From positions 434,001 through 498,000 of the forward strand of contig NZ_CP010802.1 in NCBI RefSeq assembly GCF_001278055.1: DNA of 64,000 nt, read 5' to 3'. Positions within the stretch are counted from its first letter, which is position 1, and each line of letters starts with the position of its first letter. Positions 8,201 to 17,063 of this stretch are shown piece after piece. Source of the DNA: Desulfuromonas soudanensis. GTDB lineage: Bacteria; Desulfobacterota; Desulfuromonadia; Desulfuromonadales; WTL. Both the position numbers and the translations under genes were made by a program. Under the pieces are notes generated by a model. It saw only the letters and a list, made by a program, of their open reading frames with translations, was not told where the DNA came from and did not search any database.

Positions 8201-9620
8201 GGAAGCCCTCCTCTACGTTGACCCTGGCGCCGGGCCCCTCGTCGTCGAAGATCTTGCCGGGGTTGAAGATCCCTTCGGGGTCGAAGGCGGCCTTGATCCG
8301 TTTCATGACGGCGATGCCGCCGTCGCCGACCTGCTGCCTGAGGTACCCCTTCTTGGCCAGGCCGATGCCGTGCTCGCCGGAGACGGTGCCGCCGATGGAA
8401 AGAACCATGTCGTAGAGTTCGGCGAAGAAGGCGTGGGCCCGCTCCATCTCGTCGTGGTCGCGCTCGTCGCAGAGGACCGTCGGGTGCAGGTTGCCGTCGC
8501 CGGCGTGGCCGAAGGTGCCGACCTTGAGGCGGTACTTTTCGGTGAGGCGCTCGATTTCGGCAAAGGTTTCGGCGAGGCGCGAGCGGGGGACGGTGGCGTC
8601 TTCGAGAAGGGTGGTGGGGGAAACCCGGGCCAGGGCCGACAGCGCCGTGCGGCGGGCGGCGGCGAGATTGGCGGCCTCGGCGGCGTCCTTGGCGACGTGA
8701 ATCTCGGCGGCCCTGACCTCCCTGAGAATCGCCTCGACGGCGGCGGCTTCTTCGGCGACGACGACAGGATGGCCGTCGACCTCGATGAGGAGGAGGGCGG
8801 CCATGGACCGGGGGAGGCCGATGGCGGCGTAGTCCTCGACGCAGTTGATGGTCATTTTGTCCATGATTTCCAGCGTCGCCGGGATGATCTTGGCGGCGAT
8901 GATTTTCGACACCGCCTCTCCGGCGGTGCGAATGTCGTCGAAGTAGGCGAGGAGGGTGCGTTTGTCCTGCGGCGGCGGGATGAGTTTGACGGTGACCTCG
9001 GTGATGAAGGCCAGGGTCCCCTCGCTGCCGACGAGGAGGTCGCGGAAGGAGTAGCCGGCCACGTCCTTGACCGCCTTGCCGCCGGTCCTGATGATCGAGC
9101 CGTCGGCGAGAATGGCCGTCAGCGCCATGACGTAGTCGCGGGTGACGCCGTACTTGAGCCCGCGCAGGCCGCCGGCGTTTTCGGCGACGTTGCCGGCGAG
9201 GGTCGAGGTCTTCTGCGATCCGGGATCGGGGGGGTAGAAGAGCCCCTTGGCGGCGACGGCGTTGAAGAGATCGAGGGTGACGACCCCGGCCTGGACCGTG
9301 GCGGTGAGGTTCTCCTCGTCGATTTCGAGGATTTTGTCCATGCGCGAGATGCACAGGACCATCCCCCCTTCGGCGGGGACGGACCCTCCCGAGAGGCCGG
9401 TGCCGGTGCCGCGGGGGACGATGGGGAGCCCTTCGCGGCGGGCGATCTCGATGGCCGCCTGCACCCCTTCGGTGCTGGTGGGGAAGACGGCGACCTCCGG
9501 GAGGTGGTGGACCCCCGGGGTGGCATCGTAGCCGTAGACGAGAAGGTCTTCCTTTTCGTGGTAGACGTTTTCCTTCCCCAACCTTTCGATCAGGTGCTCG
9601 ATGGCGGTCTGTGAAATCAT
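8187..9620 (-). CDS. glcD: FAD-binding D-2-hydroxyacid oxidase subunit, GlcD type
   Basis: 477 residues. A PCMH-type FAD domain covers about residues 35-215 (PRGTGTGLSGGSVP, then GNVAENAGGLRGLKYGVTRDYV). The FAD-oxidase C-terminal domain follows, with GTFGHAGDGNLHPTV and IGGTVSGEHGIGLAKKGYL, where the family's metal- and substrate-binding His and Glu residues sit. The enzyme oxidises glycolate or D-lactate to glyoxylate or pyruvate and hands electrons to GlcF, encoded directly behind it with a 14-base overlap. It follows the usp gene by 61 bases in the dctP operon. There is no separate GlcE subunit, so a two-subunit enzyme is expected. Confidence 0.92.
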   Translation of the reverse strand: MISQTAIEHLIERLGKENVYHEKEDLLVYGYDATPGVHHLPEVAVFPTSTEGVQAAIEIARREGLPIVPRGTGTGLSGGSVPAEGGMVLCISRMDKILEIDEENLTATVQAGVVTLDLFNAVAAKGLFYPPDPGSQKTSTLAGNVAENAGGLRGLKYGVTRDYVMALTAILADGSIIRTGGKAVKDVAGYSFRDLLVGSEGTLAFITEVTVKLIPPPQDKRTLLAYFDDIRTAGEAVSKIIAAKIIPATLEIMDKMTINCVEDYAAIGLPRSMAALLLIEVDGHPVVVAEEAAAVEAILREVRAAEIHVAKDAAEAANLAAARRTALSALARVSPTTLLEDATVPRSRLAETFAEIERLTEKYRLKVGTFGHAGDGNLHPTVLCDERDHDEMERAHAFFAELYDMVLSIGGTVSGEHGIGLAKKGYLRQQVGDGGIAVMKRIKAAFDPEGIFNPGKIFDDEGPGARVNVEEGFRVSR

Positions 9621-9681
9621 GGCGTCCTTGGCTTCCTGAATATGTTCGGGGGCTACGGCATGGGGTGAGGGGCAAGAGGGC

Positions 9682-10191
9682 TTAAAAACCTTCTTCCCTG
9701 TACCCTTCGGGAATGCGCACTACCAGCACCGGCCGTCCGGTGCCGTGGAGGACCTTGCTGGTGGTGTTGCCGAGAACGGCTTCGCCGAGGACCGTGTGGC
9801 GGTGCGATCCCATGACGATGAGGTCGGCGTCGATCTCCTCGGCCACGGCGAGAACGACCTGGGCCGGCTGCCCCTCGACGATACGGATATCGCTCACTCC
9901 GCACCCCTCGGGCCCATCGCCGTTCTCCTCCTTTTCGCAGAGGGCGCGGATACGGCGGCGCAGGTTCTCCTTCACCGCTTCCCGTCCCTTTTTGTGCATT
10001 TCTTCCGACATGGCGTGGGAGATGTGCAGCTCCACCAGGCTCTGGGCGAAGGGAGAGAGCGGTTCGATGCCGCTGACGGCGACGATTTCCGCCTTGTGCA
10101 GGCGGGCCAGGGCCAGGGCGTAGCGAAAGACGTACGGGGCGGCGGGGCCGAGGCCGGTGGCGTAAACGATTTTTCTGATTTTCGGCAACAT
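9682..10191 (-). CDS. universal stress protein, UspA family
   Basis: 169 residues, one Usp domain. The N-terminal strand KIRKIVYATGLGPAAPYVFRYALALARLHKAEI and the ATP-type loop GSHRHTVLGEAVLGNTTSKVL followed by PVLVVR are characteristic. Usp domains bind ATP or AMP and are often encoded beside TRAP transporters, where some bind to the transporter. Here the gene lies between dctM (59-base gap) and glcD (61-base gap), on the same strand, so it probably belongs to the same operon and may tune transport or catabolism. Confidence 0.9.
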   Translation of the reverse strand: MLPKIRKIVYATGLGPAAPYVFRYALALARLHKAEIVAVSGIEPLSPFAQSLVELHISHAMSEEMHKKGREAVKENLRRRIRALCEKEENGDGPEGCGVSDIRIVEGQPAQVVLAVAEEIDADLIVMGSHRHTVLGEAVLGNTTSKVLHGTGRPVLVVRIPEGYREEGF

Positions 10192-10250
10192 GAGTTCACT
10201 CCGCAGTCATAGATGTCGTTTGGGGACCTGTCCCGTCTTCGTCCGGGACT

Positions 10251-11594
10251 CTAGTTTCCGCCGAAGAAGACGCCGGGGAGCCAGGTGACGATCTCGGGAA
10301 AAACGACCATCACCGCCAGGCCGGCGAGTTGAATGCCGACAAAGGGGACGATCCCGCGGTAGATGTCCCCCATGGTGTATTCCGGCGGGGCGACCCCCTT
10401 GAAATAAAAGAGGGCGTAGCCGAAGGGGGGGGTGAGAAAGGACGTCTGCAGGTTGATGCAGATCAGCATGGCGAACCACAGGGGGTCGAAGTTGAGGTCC
10501 ATGGCGATGGGGGTGAAGATCGGCACCACCACCAGAAGAATAGCGGCCCAGTCGATGAACATCCCCAGAAAGAAGACGACGGCCATCATGATGGCCAGGA
10601 CCACGTAGGGGCTGACGTCCATGCCGAGCAGGGTGTCGGCGACGACATCGCCCCCCCCCATGCTGAGAAAAACGACGCTGAAGAGTTTGCCGCCGATGAA
10701 GAGGGCCATGATCATGGCGGTCGTCCGGGCGGTCGACAGGGACGCCTGGGTGATGACGTCCCAGTTGAGCTTGCGGCTGAAGGCGGCGAGGATCAGGGCG
10801 CCGACGCATCCGAGGGCGGCGGCCTCGGTCGGAGTGGCGACGCCGGCCAGAATGGTCCCCATGACGATCAGGATCAGGCCGAAGGGGGGGACGAAATTTT
10901 TCATGGTCATGGTGATTTTCTGGGCGGCGGAAAAGGTGCGCTCTTCCAGGGGGATCGGCGGTCCGAGCTTCGGATTGATTCCGCAGCGAACGGCGACGTA
11001 GAGCAGGTAGAGGCCGGAGAGAAAGAGTCCCGGAAGGATGGCTGCGGCGAAAAGGTTGCCGACGGAGGTTTCCTTCATCCCCGTCAGGCCCCCGTAGACG
11101 ACGAGCATGATGCTCGGCGGAATGAGAATCCCCAGCGTCCCCGAGGAGCAGATGATCCCCGCCGACAGGCTGCGGTCATAGCCGCGCCGCAGCAGCGCCG
11201 GGCCGGCCATCAGTCCCATGGCGACGACGGAGGCGCCGATGATCCCGGTGGTGGCGGCAAAGACGGTGGACACGACGACGACGGCGATGCCGAGACCGCC
11301 GCGAAGACCGCCGAGGACGATATAGAGAGCATCGAAGAGCCCCTCGGAGACCTTGGACCGGTCGAGGACCTGGGCCATGAAAATGAAGAGGGGGACGGCG
11401 ACAAGGGTGTAGTTGAGGAAAATTCCCCAGGCGTTGTTGACGAAGAGGTCGAGGAGCGCCGGGACGTTGAAGCCGTAGTCGATCAAGCCGAAAATGGTGG
11501 CCACGGCCGCCAGGGTGATCGCCAGGGGGTGCCCCATGGCGATTGAGGCGACCAGCGTAAGGAACATGAGAATGGTAAGAATTTCGGGGGTCAT
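10251..11594 (-). CDS. dctM: TRAP transporter large permease subunit, DctM type
   Basis: 447 residues and about 12 hydrophobic segments, the usual size for a TRAP large subunit. Typical stretches are PLFIFMAQVLDRSKV, GASVVAMGLMAGPALLRRGYDRSLSAG, SSGTLGILIPPSIMLVVYGG and the closing LMICINLQTSFLTPPFGYALFYFKG. It forms the Na+- or H+-driven translocation path with DctQ and receives substrate from the periplasmic DctP. It starts 37 bases after dctQ. Confidence 0.95.
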   Translation of the reverse strand: MTPEILTILMFLTLVASIAMGHPLAITLAAVATIFGLIDYGFNVPALLDLFVNNAWGIFLNYTLVAVPLFIFMAQVLDRSKVSEGLFDALYIVLGGLRGGLGIAVVVVSTVFAATTGIIGASVVAMGLMAGPALLRRGYDRSLSAGIICSSGTLGILIPPSIMLVVYGGLTGMKETSVGNLFAAAILPGLFLSGLYLLYVAVRCGINPKLGPPIPLEERTFSAAQKITMTMKNFVPPFGLILIVMGTILAGVATPTEAAALGCVGALILAAFSRKLNWDVITQASLSTARTTAMIMALFIGGKLFSVVFLSMGGGDVVADTLLGMDVSPYVVLAIMMAVVFFLGMFIDWAAILLVVVPIFTPIAMDLNFDPLWFAMLICINLQTSFLTPPFGYALFYFKGVAPPEYTMGDIYRGIVPFVGIQLAGLAVMVVFPEIVTWLPGVFFGGN

Positions 11595-11631
11595 AAAAGA
11601 CGTCTCCAGAGGCGGACCTGCTGCTGATCCA

Positions 11632-12123
11632 TTAGTTGCGGAGGGAACGGAAATCCTGGATCAACTTCGAGATTCCCTGCAAAAGCAGGAGGACAAAGCC
11701 GATGGCCATGAGTATTTTATAGGGATAGATGGCCGGCGCCCAGGAGGAGGACGCAAGTTCCCGCCCTTGCCAGGAGGTGTTGGCATAGATGATCGACCAC
11801 ACGGCCAGCAGACCGACCGTCGGGATGAAGTACGCCAGGTTGGCGACGATGCGCAGGATGGTCCGGGGGCGGGGCGAGAGTCGCGCTTCGAAAATATCGA
11901 TGGAAACATGGCCATCGTGCTTGTGGGCATAGGCCAGGGCGAGCATGAAATGGACGCCGTAGATAAATACGGTCAATTCAAAGGCCCAGGCGGTCGGGGC
12001 GTTGAATCCGTAGCGCATCACCACCTCGTAGGCGACCACGCCGATGAGGGGGAGAATCAGGAACGAAGACCAGAATCCGATCTTCTCGTTGAGAGAATCT
12101 ATCCATTTGGCAATCTGGAGCAT
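11632..12123 (-). CDS. dctQ: TRAP transporter small permease subunit, DctQ type
   Basis: 163 residues with four predicted membrane helices. The family pattern is EVVMRYGFNAPTAWAFELTVFIYGVHFMLALAYAHKHDGHVSIDI. It assembles with DctM in the inner membrane. It lies between dctP and dctM, after two hairpins that may lower its expression relative to the binding protein. Confidence 0.93.
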   Translation of the reverse strand: MLQIAKWIDSLNEKIGFWSSFLILPLIGVVAYEVVMRYGFNAPTAWAFELTVFIYGVHFMLALAYAHKHDGHVSIDIFEARLSPRPRTILRIVANLAYFIPTVGLLAVWSIIYANTSWQGRELASSSWAPAIYPYKILMAIGFVLLLLQGISKLIQDFRSLRN

Positions 12124-12152
12124 GAGAGCCTCGCATTGGTTTAATGGTACGC

Positions 12153-12194
12153 TTCCTCTTTTGGGAAGAGGGCGGGGGCGCTCTGCCCCCGCCC
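12153..12194 (-). repeat. two adjacent hairpins between dctP and dctQ
   Basis: A perfect 10-bp stem (GGGCGGGGGC at 12170-12179, GCCCCCGCCC at 12185-12194) with a 5-base loop is followed on the minus strand by a weaker CCTCTT/AAGAGG hairpin. There is no T run, so this is unlikely to be a full terminator. It is more likely an mRNA stabiliser or partial attenuator that keeps binding-protein levels above permease levels. Confidence 0.6.
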
Positions 12195-12208
12195 TTGTTC
12201 AACGCTGA

Positions 12209-13366
12209 TTACTGGAGCCTTTTGCCCTTGATGAAATCCTCCAGGGGCCAGGGGGTCAGGCCGCTGCGAACTTCCCGCCACTGGGAGAAATCCTCTTTGA
12301 ACTTCTCCTGGGAGTCGAGGGTTTTCTTCACGTCGGGATGTTTGGTCTTGAGATCGTCCAGGTATTCCTTGGTTTTTTTGGCAAAGGCCGTGATGGCCTC
12401 GTCGTCCATGCGCACGAATTCCACCTTCTCCTTGAAGAGCTTGATCGCATCGATGTTCAGGTTTTCCTGCCAGGCGGTGGACCAGAGCTGGGTCTCCTTG
12501 GCGGCGATGTCGACGATCCACTTCAGGTCGGCGGGGAGTTTGTTGTAGGCATCCTTGTTGAAGAAGAGGGCGCACTGCACCGAAGGCTGATGAACGCCGG
12601 GCTCGATGACGTATTTGGTGATTTCGTCAAAACCCATCGGGAAGTTGATGGCCGGGGAGCTGAACTCGGCGGCGTCGATGACGCCGCGCTCCAGGGCCAG
12701 GTAAACCTCGCCGCCGGGGAGGGGGGTGACGGAGGCGCCGAGGCTGTTCATGATATCCATGTACCACCCCGGGGTGCGGACGCGCATCCCCTTGAAGTCG
12801 GCCATCTTGGTCGCCTTCTTGTTGGAGAAAAAGCCCATCTCCTGCCCGCCGTTACCCCCCGGCAAGGCGTAGAGGTTGTAGCGGCCGTAAAGCTCCTGCA
12901 TCTGCTCGAGGCCGCCGCGCTCGTAGAGCCAGATATTGTAGCCTTCGGTGTCGAGTCCGAAGGGGACGGAGGCGAAGGAAACGAAGTTTTCGTTCTTCCC
13001 TTTCCAGTAGCCGGGCCAGTCGTGGCCGACTTCGGCGGAGCCCTTGCTCACCGCGTCGAAGCTTTCCATGGCGCCGACCAGTTCGCCGGCGGAGAAGAGC
13101 TTGATTTCGAGGCGGCCGCCGGAGGCGAGGGCGACGCTGTCGGCGAAGTGCTGGGCCATGTCGTAGAAGAGGAGTCCCTTGGACCAGGGCATGACCATCT
13201 TCCATTTGAACTCTTCCTTGCTCGTCTTGATGGTGCGCAGCTCCTTCTTGACTTCCTCGTGACGCTTGTCGGCGCCGAACTTTTCGCGCTTGGCGGCAAA
13301 GGCGCCTGGCGCCAGGACCAGGGAGAGGGCCACCATCAAGCTGAGGATCAGGCCAGATCTTTTCAT
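12209..13366 (-). CDS. dctP: TRAP transporter substrate-binding protein, DctP family
   Basis: 385 residues with a signal peptide (cut near PGAFAA). It captures a carboxylate in the periplasm and delivers it to DctQM. The DctP fold is seen in FKWKMVMPWSKGLLFYDMAQHFADSV, KGMRVRTPGWYMDIMNSLGASVTPLPGGEVYLALERGVIDAAEF. The Gln in GGQEMGFF, the Arg in RVRTPG and the Glu in DAAEFSS sit where the 2-keto acid and lactate binders of this subfamily (TakP, Thermus TTHA0766) place ligand residues; that comparison is from memory. It is first in the operon with usp, glcD and glcF, so a hydroxy or keto acid such as lactate or pyruvate is likely. Confidence 0.93.
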   Translation of the reverse strand: MKRSGLILSLMVALSLVLAPGAFAAKREKFGADKRHEEVKKELRTIKTSKEEFKWKMVMPWSKGLLFYDMAQHFADSVALASGGRLEIKLFSAGELVGAMESFDAVSKGSAEVGHDWPGYWKGKNENFVSFASVPFGLDTEGYNIWLYERGGLEQMQELYGRYNLYALPGGNGGQEMGFFSNKKATKMADFKGMRVRTPGWYMDIMNSLGASVTPLPGGEVYLALERGVIDAAEFSSPAINFPMGFDEITKYVIEPGVHQPSVQCALFFNKDAYNKLPADLKWIVDIAAKETQLWSTAWQENLNIDAIKLFKEKVEFVRMDDEAITAFAKKTKEYLDDLKTKHPDVKKTLDSQEKFKEDFSQWREVRSGLTPWPLEDFIKGKRLQ

Positions 13367-13463
13367 CGTGCGACTCCTTTTGTCAGGGTTGAATAAGCGC
13401 CGGCAGGGGGGTCTGCCGCGACCTCAGGGCACCTCGGGATCGGGGGTGCCGTAAAAAGTGGTG

Positions 13464-13478
13464 ATTGGTAAGGCCAAT
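13464..13478. promoter_or_regulatory. GntR/PdhR-LldR-type operator in front of dctP
   Basis: ATTGGTAAGGCCAAT differs in one base from the near-palindromic form ATTGGTAAGACCAAT known for the PdhR/LldR group of FadR-like regulators. It begins about 10 bases beyond the -10 element at 13489-13494, so a bound repressor would cover the start point. The same motif occurs at the lutC promoter. Confidence 0.65.
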
Positions 13479-13488
13479 TATTTCCCTT

Positions 13489-13517
13489 ACCATAAGCGAA
13501 GGGTTTTAACCGGTCAA
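13489..13517 (-). promoter_or_regulatory. sigma-70-type promoter of the dctPQM-usp-glcDF operon
   Basis: On the minus strand TTGACC (13517-13512) is followed after exactly 17 bases by TATGGT (13494-13489). The -35 is identical to that of lutC. Confidence 0.7.
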
Positions 13518-13540
13518 GCAAAAAATAAAACGCTGTCTTT

Positions 13541-14878
13541 TTATTTTTCGGCTTTTGCCGACCTCTCCTTGTCCTCGAGCGCCTGCTGCAGTTTGCGCGA
13601 AGCGGTGGCCTGGCTGATCCCCAGGGCGGCGGCGATGTTGCGGGTCGTGCCGTATTCCTGCTGCGCCTTGAGCAGGATCTCGGCTTCATAGCCGGCGACC
13701 ATCTCCTTGAGGGTCTGGCCGGGGTGAAGAAGCGGGTCGCTGGCCAGGCCGAAGGCCCGGGTCGGTTCGATCCGGTCGCTGCGCGACGTCACCACCAGGC
13801 GCTCCACGGCATTTTCCAGTTCGCGGATGTTTCCCGGCCATTGGCCGGCGGCGAGCTGGCGGACCAGGGCCGGGGAGAATTCCTTGTAGCAACGGTGCTT
13901 GCGGTTGAATTTGCCGAGAAAGTAGCGGATCAGCACCGGAATGTCCTCCCGCCTCTCCCGCAGGGGGGGGAGGGGGATCGGCACCACGTTGAGCCGGTAA
14001 TAGAGGTCTTCGCGAAAGCCCCCCGTCGCCACCAGTTTGGCCAGATCCTTGTTGCTGGCGGCGATGATCCGGACATCGACGGTCGTCGCCTCCCGCCCGC
14101 CGACCTTGAAGAAGCTGCGGTCCTGCAGGACCCAGAGGAGCTTGGACTGGATGTGGATCGGCAGTTCGGAGATCTCGTCGAGAAAGACTGTCCCGCCGTC
14201 GGCCAGCTCGAAAAAGCCCGGCTTCCCCCGGCGGTCGGCCCCGGTGAAGGCGCCGGCTTCGTAGCCGAAGAGCTCCGATTCGATGAGGGATTCGGGGATG
14301 GCGGCGCAGTTGACCTGGATCAGGGGCTTGCCCTTGCGTTCGCTGGAGCGGTGAATCAGTTTGGCGAGGAGGCTTTTGCCGACCCCCGACTCCCCGGAGA
14401 GGAGGATGGTCGAATCGGTAATCGCCACCTGCAGGGCGAGGTCGATGACCTCGTTCATCCGCTCGCTGCAGGTGATGATGTCCTCTTCGGAGAGGAACTG
14501 GCTGCGGGCCGTATCGGCATCGATTTTCTGGCTGTACTGGACCACCGTGAGGTCCCAGATGGTATTGACGATCAGCCTGATTTTCCCCCGGTCGTCGAAG
14601 ATCGGCCGCCCCTTGACCAGCAGCTTGCGGCCGGTCTTGGTCGAGTAGGTGGCGGTGACCGGGCTTTTGCGCTCGAGCACCAGCAGACTGGCCGACCCGG
14701 TGAAGTAGTTGTCCGGGCCGACCAGATCGTAGAGGCTTTTTCCCGCCAGTTCGGCGTTGGTAAAGCCCGACATCTCCTCGAAGGTGCGGTTGACGGCAAT
14801 CGTCACACCCTGGCCGTCGACCAGGTAGATGCCGTTGTAGAGGTTGTCGAAGACGATTTCGAGCAGTTCCTTGTCCAT
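13541..14878 (-). CDS. sigma-54-dependent transcriptional activator with PAS sensor and Fis-type HTH
   Basis: 445 residues. An N-terminal PAS domain (about 1-110: LYNGIYLVDGQGVTIAVNRTFEEMSGFT) probably senses a metabolite. The AAA+ domain (about 140-370) has Walker A GESGVGKS, the sigma-54 contact loop EAGAFTGA, and Walker B GGTVFLDEIS. A Fis-like helix-turn-helix closes the protein (TRNIAAALGISQATASRKLQQAL). There is no receiver domain, so it is not part of a two-component system. It is last in the operon with thiolase, SCOT and 3-hydroxybutyrate dehydrogenase, whose promoter is of sigma-54 type, so it most likely activates that promoter from the repeats at 18375-18389 and 18463-18477. Confidence 0.95.
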   Translation of the reverse strand: MDKELLEIVFDNLYNGIYLVDGQGVTIAVNRTFEEMSGFTNAELAGKSLYDLVGPDNYFTGSASLLVLERKSPVTATYSTKTGRKLLVKGRPIFDDRGKIRLIVNTIWDLTVVQYSQKIDADTARSQFLSEEDIITCSERMNEVIDLALQVAITDSTILLSGESGVGKSLLAKLIHRSSERKGKPLIQVNCAAIPESLIESELFGYEAGAFTGADRRGKPGFFELADGGTVFLDEISELPIHIQSKLLWVLQDRSFFKVGGREATTVDVRIIAASNKDLAKLVATGGFREDLYYRLNVVPIPLPPLRERREDIPVLIRYFLGKFNRKHRCYKEFSPALVRQLAAGQWPGNIRELENAVERLVVTSRSDRIEPTRAFGLASDPLLHPGQTLKEMVAGYEAEILLKAQQEYGTTRNIAAALGISQATASRKLQQALEDKERSAKAEK

Positions 14879-14906
14879 GGATCCTCGCCTCGGAAGGGGG
14901 TCGATC

Positions 14907-15665
14907 TCAGGTGGCGGTCCAGCCGCAGTCCATGGTCAGCATCGAGCCGGTAAAGCAGGCGGCCTTGTCGGCACAGAGATAGAGGACGAGATCGCCGATT
15001 TCGCTCGGCTCGATGAGGCGCTTGACGGCGGCGTTTTTCAGCATGATCGTTTCGATCACCTCCTCGGGAGAGAGGTTGTGGAGTTTGGCCTGGTCGGCGA
15101 TCTGCCCGTCGACCAGGGGGGTGCGGACGTAGGCCGGACAGATGGAGTTGACGGTGATGCCGAAGGGACCCCCTTCGAGGGCCGTGGTCTTGGTCAGCCC
15201 GGAAACGCCGTGCTTGGCGGAGATGTAGGCGCTCTTGAAGGGGGAGGCAATGAGGCCGTGCACCGAGTTGATGTGGATGATCCGTCCCCATCCGTTCTCC
15301 TTCATCGACGGCCAGCAATAACGGGTGAGGAGGAAGGGGGCGGTGAGCATCAGGGCGATCATGAAGTCCCATTTGTCTTCGGGGAACTCCTCGATGGGGC
15401 TGACGTGCTGAATGCCGGCGTTGCTGATCAGGATGTCGACGCGTCCGAAGTTGTCGAGGGCCGTCTGGACCAGTTTCTTGCAGTCGGCCCGCAAAGAGAG
15501 ATCGGTGCGGACGAAGAGGGCGCCGATCGCTGCCGCCTCGCGGCTCCCCGTCTCCTGGTTGATGTCGGCCATGACGACCTGGTGGCCGGTGGCCGCCAGC
15601 GACTGGGCAACGGCCAGGCCGATGCCGCTGGCCGCGCCGGTGACGATGGCAATTTTTTTGGGCAT
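14907..15665 (-). CDS. 3-hydroxybutyrate dehydrogenase (SDR family)
   Basis: 252 residues. The start at 15665 is chosen because AAGGAGAG lies just upstream and the Rossmann fold begins at once: IAIVTGAASGIGLAVAQSLA. NAG is at ILISNAGIQHVSPIEEFP, the catalytic Ser in HINSVHGLIASPFKSAYISAKHG with the Tyr-x3-Lys pair, and the specificity loop reads CPAYVRTPLVDGQI. The sequence fits D-3-hydroxybutyrate dehydrogenase, which makes acetoacetate and NADH. It is separated by 11 bases from the CoA-transferase gene, giving a full route from 3-hydroxybutyrate to acetyl-CoA. Confidence 0.92.
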   Translation of the reverse strand: MPKKIAIVTGAASGIGLAVAQSLAATGHQVVMADINQETGSREAAAIGALFVRTDLSLRADCKKLVQTALDNFGRVDILISNAGIQHVSPIEEFPEDKWDFMIALMLTAPFLLTRYCWPSMKENGWGRIIHINSVHGLIASPFKSAYISAKHGVSGLTKTTALEGGPFGITVNSICPAYVRTPLVDGQIADQAKLHNLSPEEVIETIMLKNAAVKRLIEPSEIGDLVLYLCADKAACFTGSMLTMDCGWTAT

Positions 15666-15676
15666 GGTCTCTCTCC

Positions 15677-17041
15677 TTACCAATGCTTGAGGTTGGCGGC
15701 GATTTCGAAGGGACAGCCGGTCTTTTCCCGCACCATCTCGAGGGTTGCCCCGGGGGGGAGTTCGAGGAGGGTCAGGCCCCGGCCACGGGCGACGCTGAAG
15801 ACCGCCAGGTCGGTGACGATCATGTCGACCACCTCTTTGCCGGTCAGGGGCAGGGTGCATTCGTCGAGGATTTTGGCCGAGCCGTCCTTGGCGCAGTGAT
15901 CCATCATGATGATGATTTTTTTCACCCCCGAAACCAGATCCATCGCTCCCCCCGGGCCCTTGACCATGCTCCCGGGGATCATCCAGTTGGCCAGGTCGCC
16001 TCTTCCCGAGACCTGCATGGCGCCGAGGACCGAAAGGTCGATGTGCCCGCCGCGCACCATGGCGAAGGACTCGGAGCTGTCGAAGAAGGCCGCCCCGGGG
16101 AGCCAGGTGACGGTCTGCTTTCCGGCGTTGATCAGATCGGCGTCCTCCTCTCCCTCCCTGGGGAAGGGGCCGACGCCGAGGAGGCCGTTTTCGGCGTGGA
16201 GGGTGATGTTGATTCCCTCCGGGATGTAGTTGGCGACCAGGGTCGGCATGCCGATGCCGAGGTTGGCGTACATGCCGTCGGTAAACTCCCGGCTGATGCG
16301 CTGGGCCTGCCATTGCCGGATCGGCGAAAACCCCTTGACCGATACCTGGCCGGCCAGGGTGCGCTGTTCGATGGGCTTTTCGTGCCGGGCGCCGATGAGG
16401 ATGCGATCGACGTAGTTCCCCGGAACGTGGACCTGGTGCGGGTCGATTTCGCCGATTTCCACTACTTCCTCGACCTCGGCGACGCAGAGGCGGCCGGCCT
16501 TGGCACAGGCCGGGTTGAAGTTGCTGGCGGTGTAGCGGAAGATCAGGTTGCCGGCCCGGTCGGCCTTCCAGGCCTTGACGATGGAGAGGTCGGCGACGAT
16601 GCTCTCTTCGAGCACGTACTCCTTGCCGCCGAAGCTCTGCACCGGTTTCCCCTCGGCGAGGACCGTCCCGTAGCCGGTCCGGGTGAAGAAGGCCGGGATG
16701 CCGGCGCCGCCGGCGCGTAGCTTCTCGGCCAGCGTCCCCTGCGGGGTCAGTTCGAGCTCGAGTTCGCCGCTGAGATACTGTTTCTCGAAGATGGCGTTTT
16801 CGCCGACGTAGGAGGAGATCATCTTTTTGATCTGGCGGGTCTGCAGGAGGAGGCCGAGCCCGAACTGGTCGACTCCGGCATTGTTGCTCACCACGGTCAG
16901 ACCCTTGACCCCCGAATCGCGCAGGGCGACGATGAGGTTCTCCGGGATGCCGCAGAGGCCGAAGCCGCCGGCGGCGATTGTCATGTTGTCGTGCACCAGC
17001 CCTTTGAGGGCCTCTTTTGCCTCGGTGTAGATCGGTTTCAT
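15677..17041 (-). CDS. succinyl-CoA:3-ketoacid CoA-transferase, fused A and B subunits
   Basis: 454 residues in one chain. The start at 17041 ([15 protein letters not shown]) fits the family; in-frame codons further upstream lie inside the thiolase gene. The A half (1 to about 235) shows [18 protein letters not shown] and the B half (about 245-454) begins [22 protein letters not shown]. The catalytic Glu of family I CoA-transferases is in [13 protein letters not shown] at about residue 284. The enzyme moves CoA from succinyl-CoA to acetoacetate. Many bacteria encode the halves as two genes (scoA, scoB); here the linker is only a few residues, as in the single-chain animal enzyme. Gaps to both neighbours are under 25 bases. 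Confidence 0.93.
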   Translation of the reverse strand: MKPIYTEAKEALKGLVHDNMTIAAGGFGLCGIPENLIVALRDSGVKGLTVVSNNAGVDQFGLGLLLQTRQIKKMISSYVGENAIFEKQYLSGELELELTPQGTLAEKLRAGGAGIPAFFTRTGYGTVLAEGKPVQSFGGKEYVLEESIVADLSIVKAWKADRAGNLIFRYTASNFNPACAKAGRLCVAEVEEVVEIGEIDPHQVHVPGNYVDRILIGARHEKPIEQRTLAGQVSVKGFSPIRQWQAQRISREFTDGMYANLGIGMPTLVANYIPEGINITLHAENGLLGVGPFPREGEEDADLINAGKQTVTWLPGAAFFDSSESFAMVRGGHIDLSVLGAMQVSGRGDLANWMIPGSMVKGPGGAMDLVSGVKKIIIMMDHCAKDGSAKILDECTLPLTGKEVVDMIVTDLAVFSVARGRGLTLLELPPGATLEMVREKTGCPFEIAANLKHW

Positions 17042-17063
17042 GGTGGCTCGGAGCTCCTGGAAT

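Noticed and set aside
13441-13455. A sigma-54 element in front of dctP (CGGCACC on the minus strand)
   Set aside because: The -12 GC is missing at the required 10-base spacing; a sigma-70 promoter with exact spacing lies just upstream.
14907-16313. A longer 468-codon version of the 3-hydroxybutyrate dehydrogenase
   Set aside because: The extra N-terminal part lies within the CoA-transferase gene and is Arg/Pro/His-rich shadow sequence. The Rossmann fold and ribosome site fix the start at 15665.
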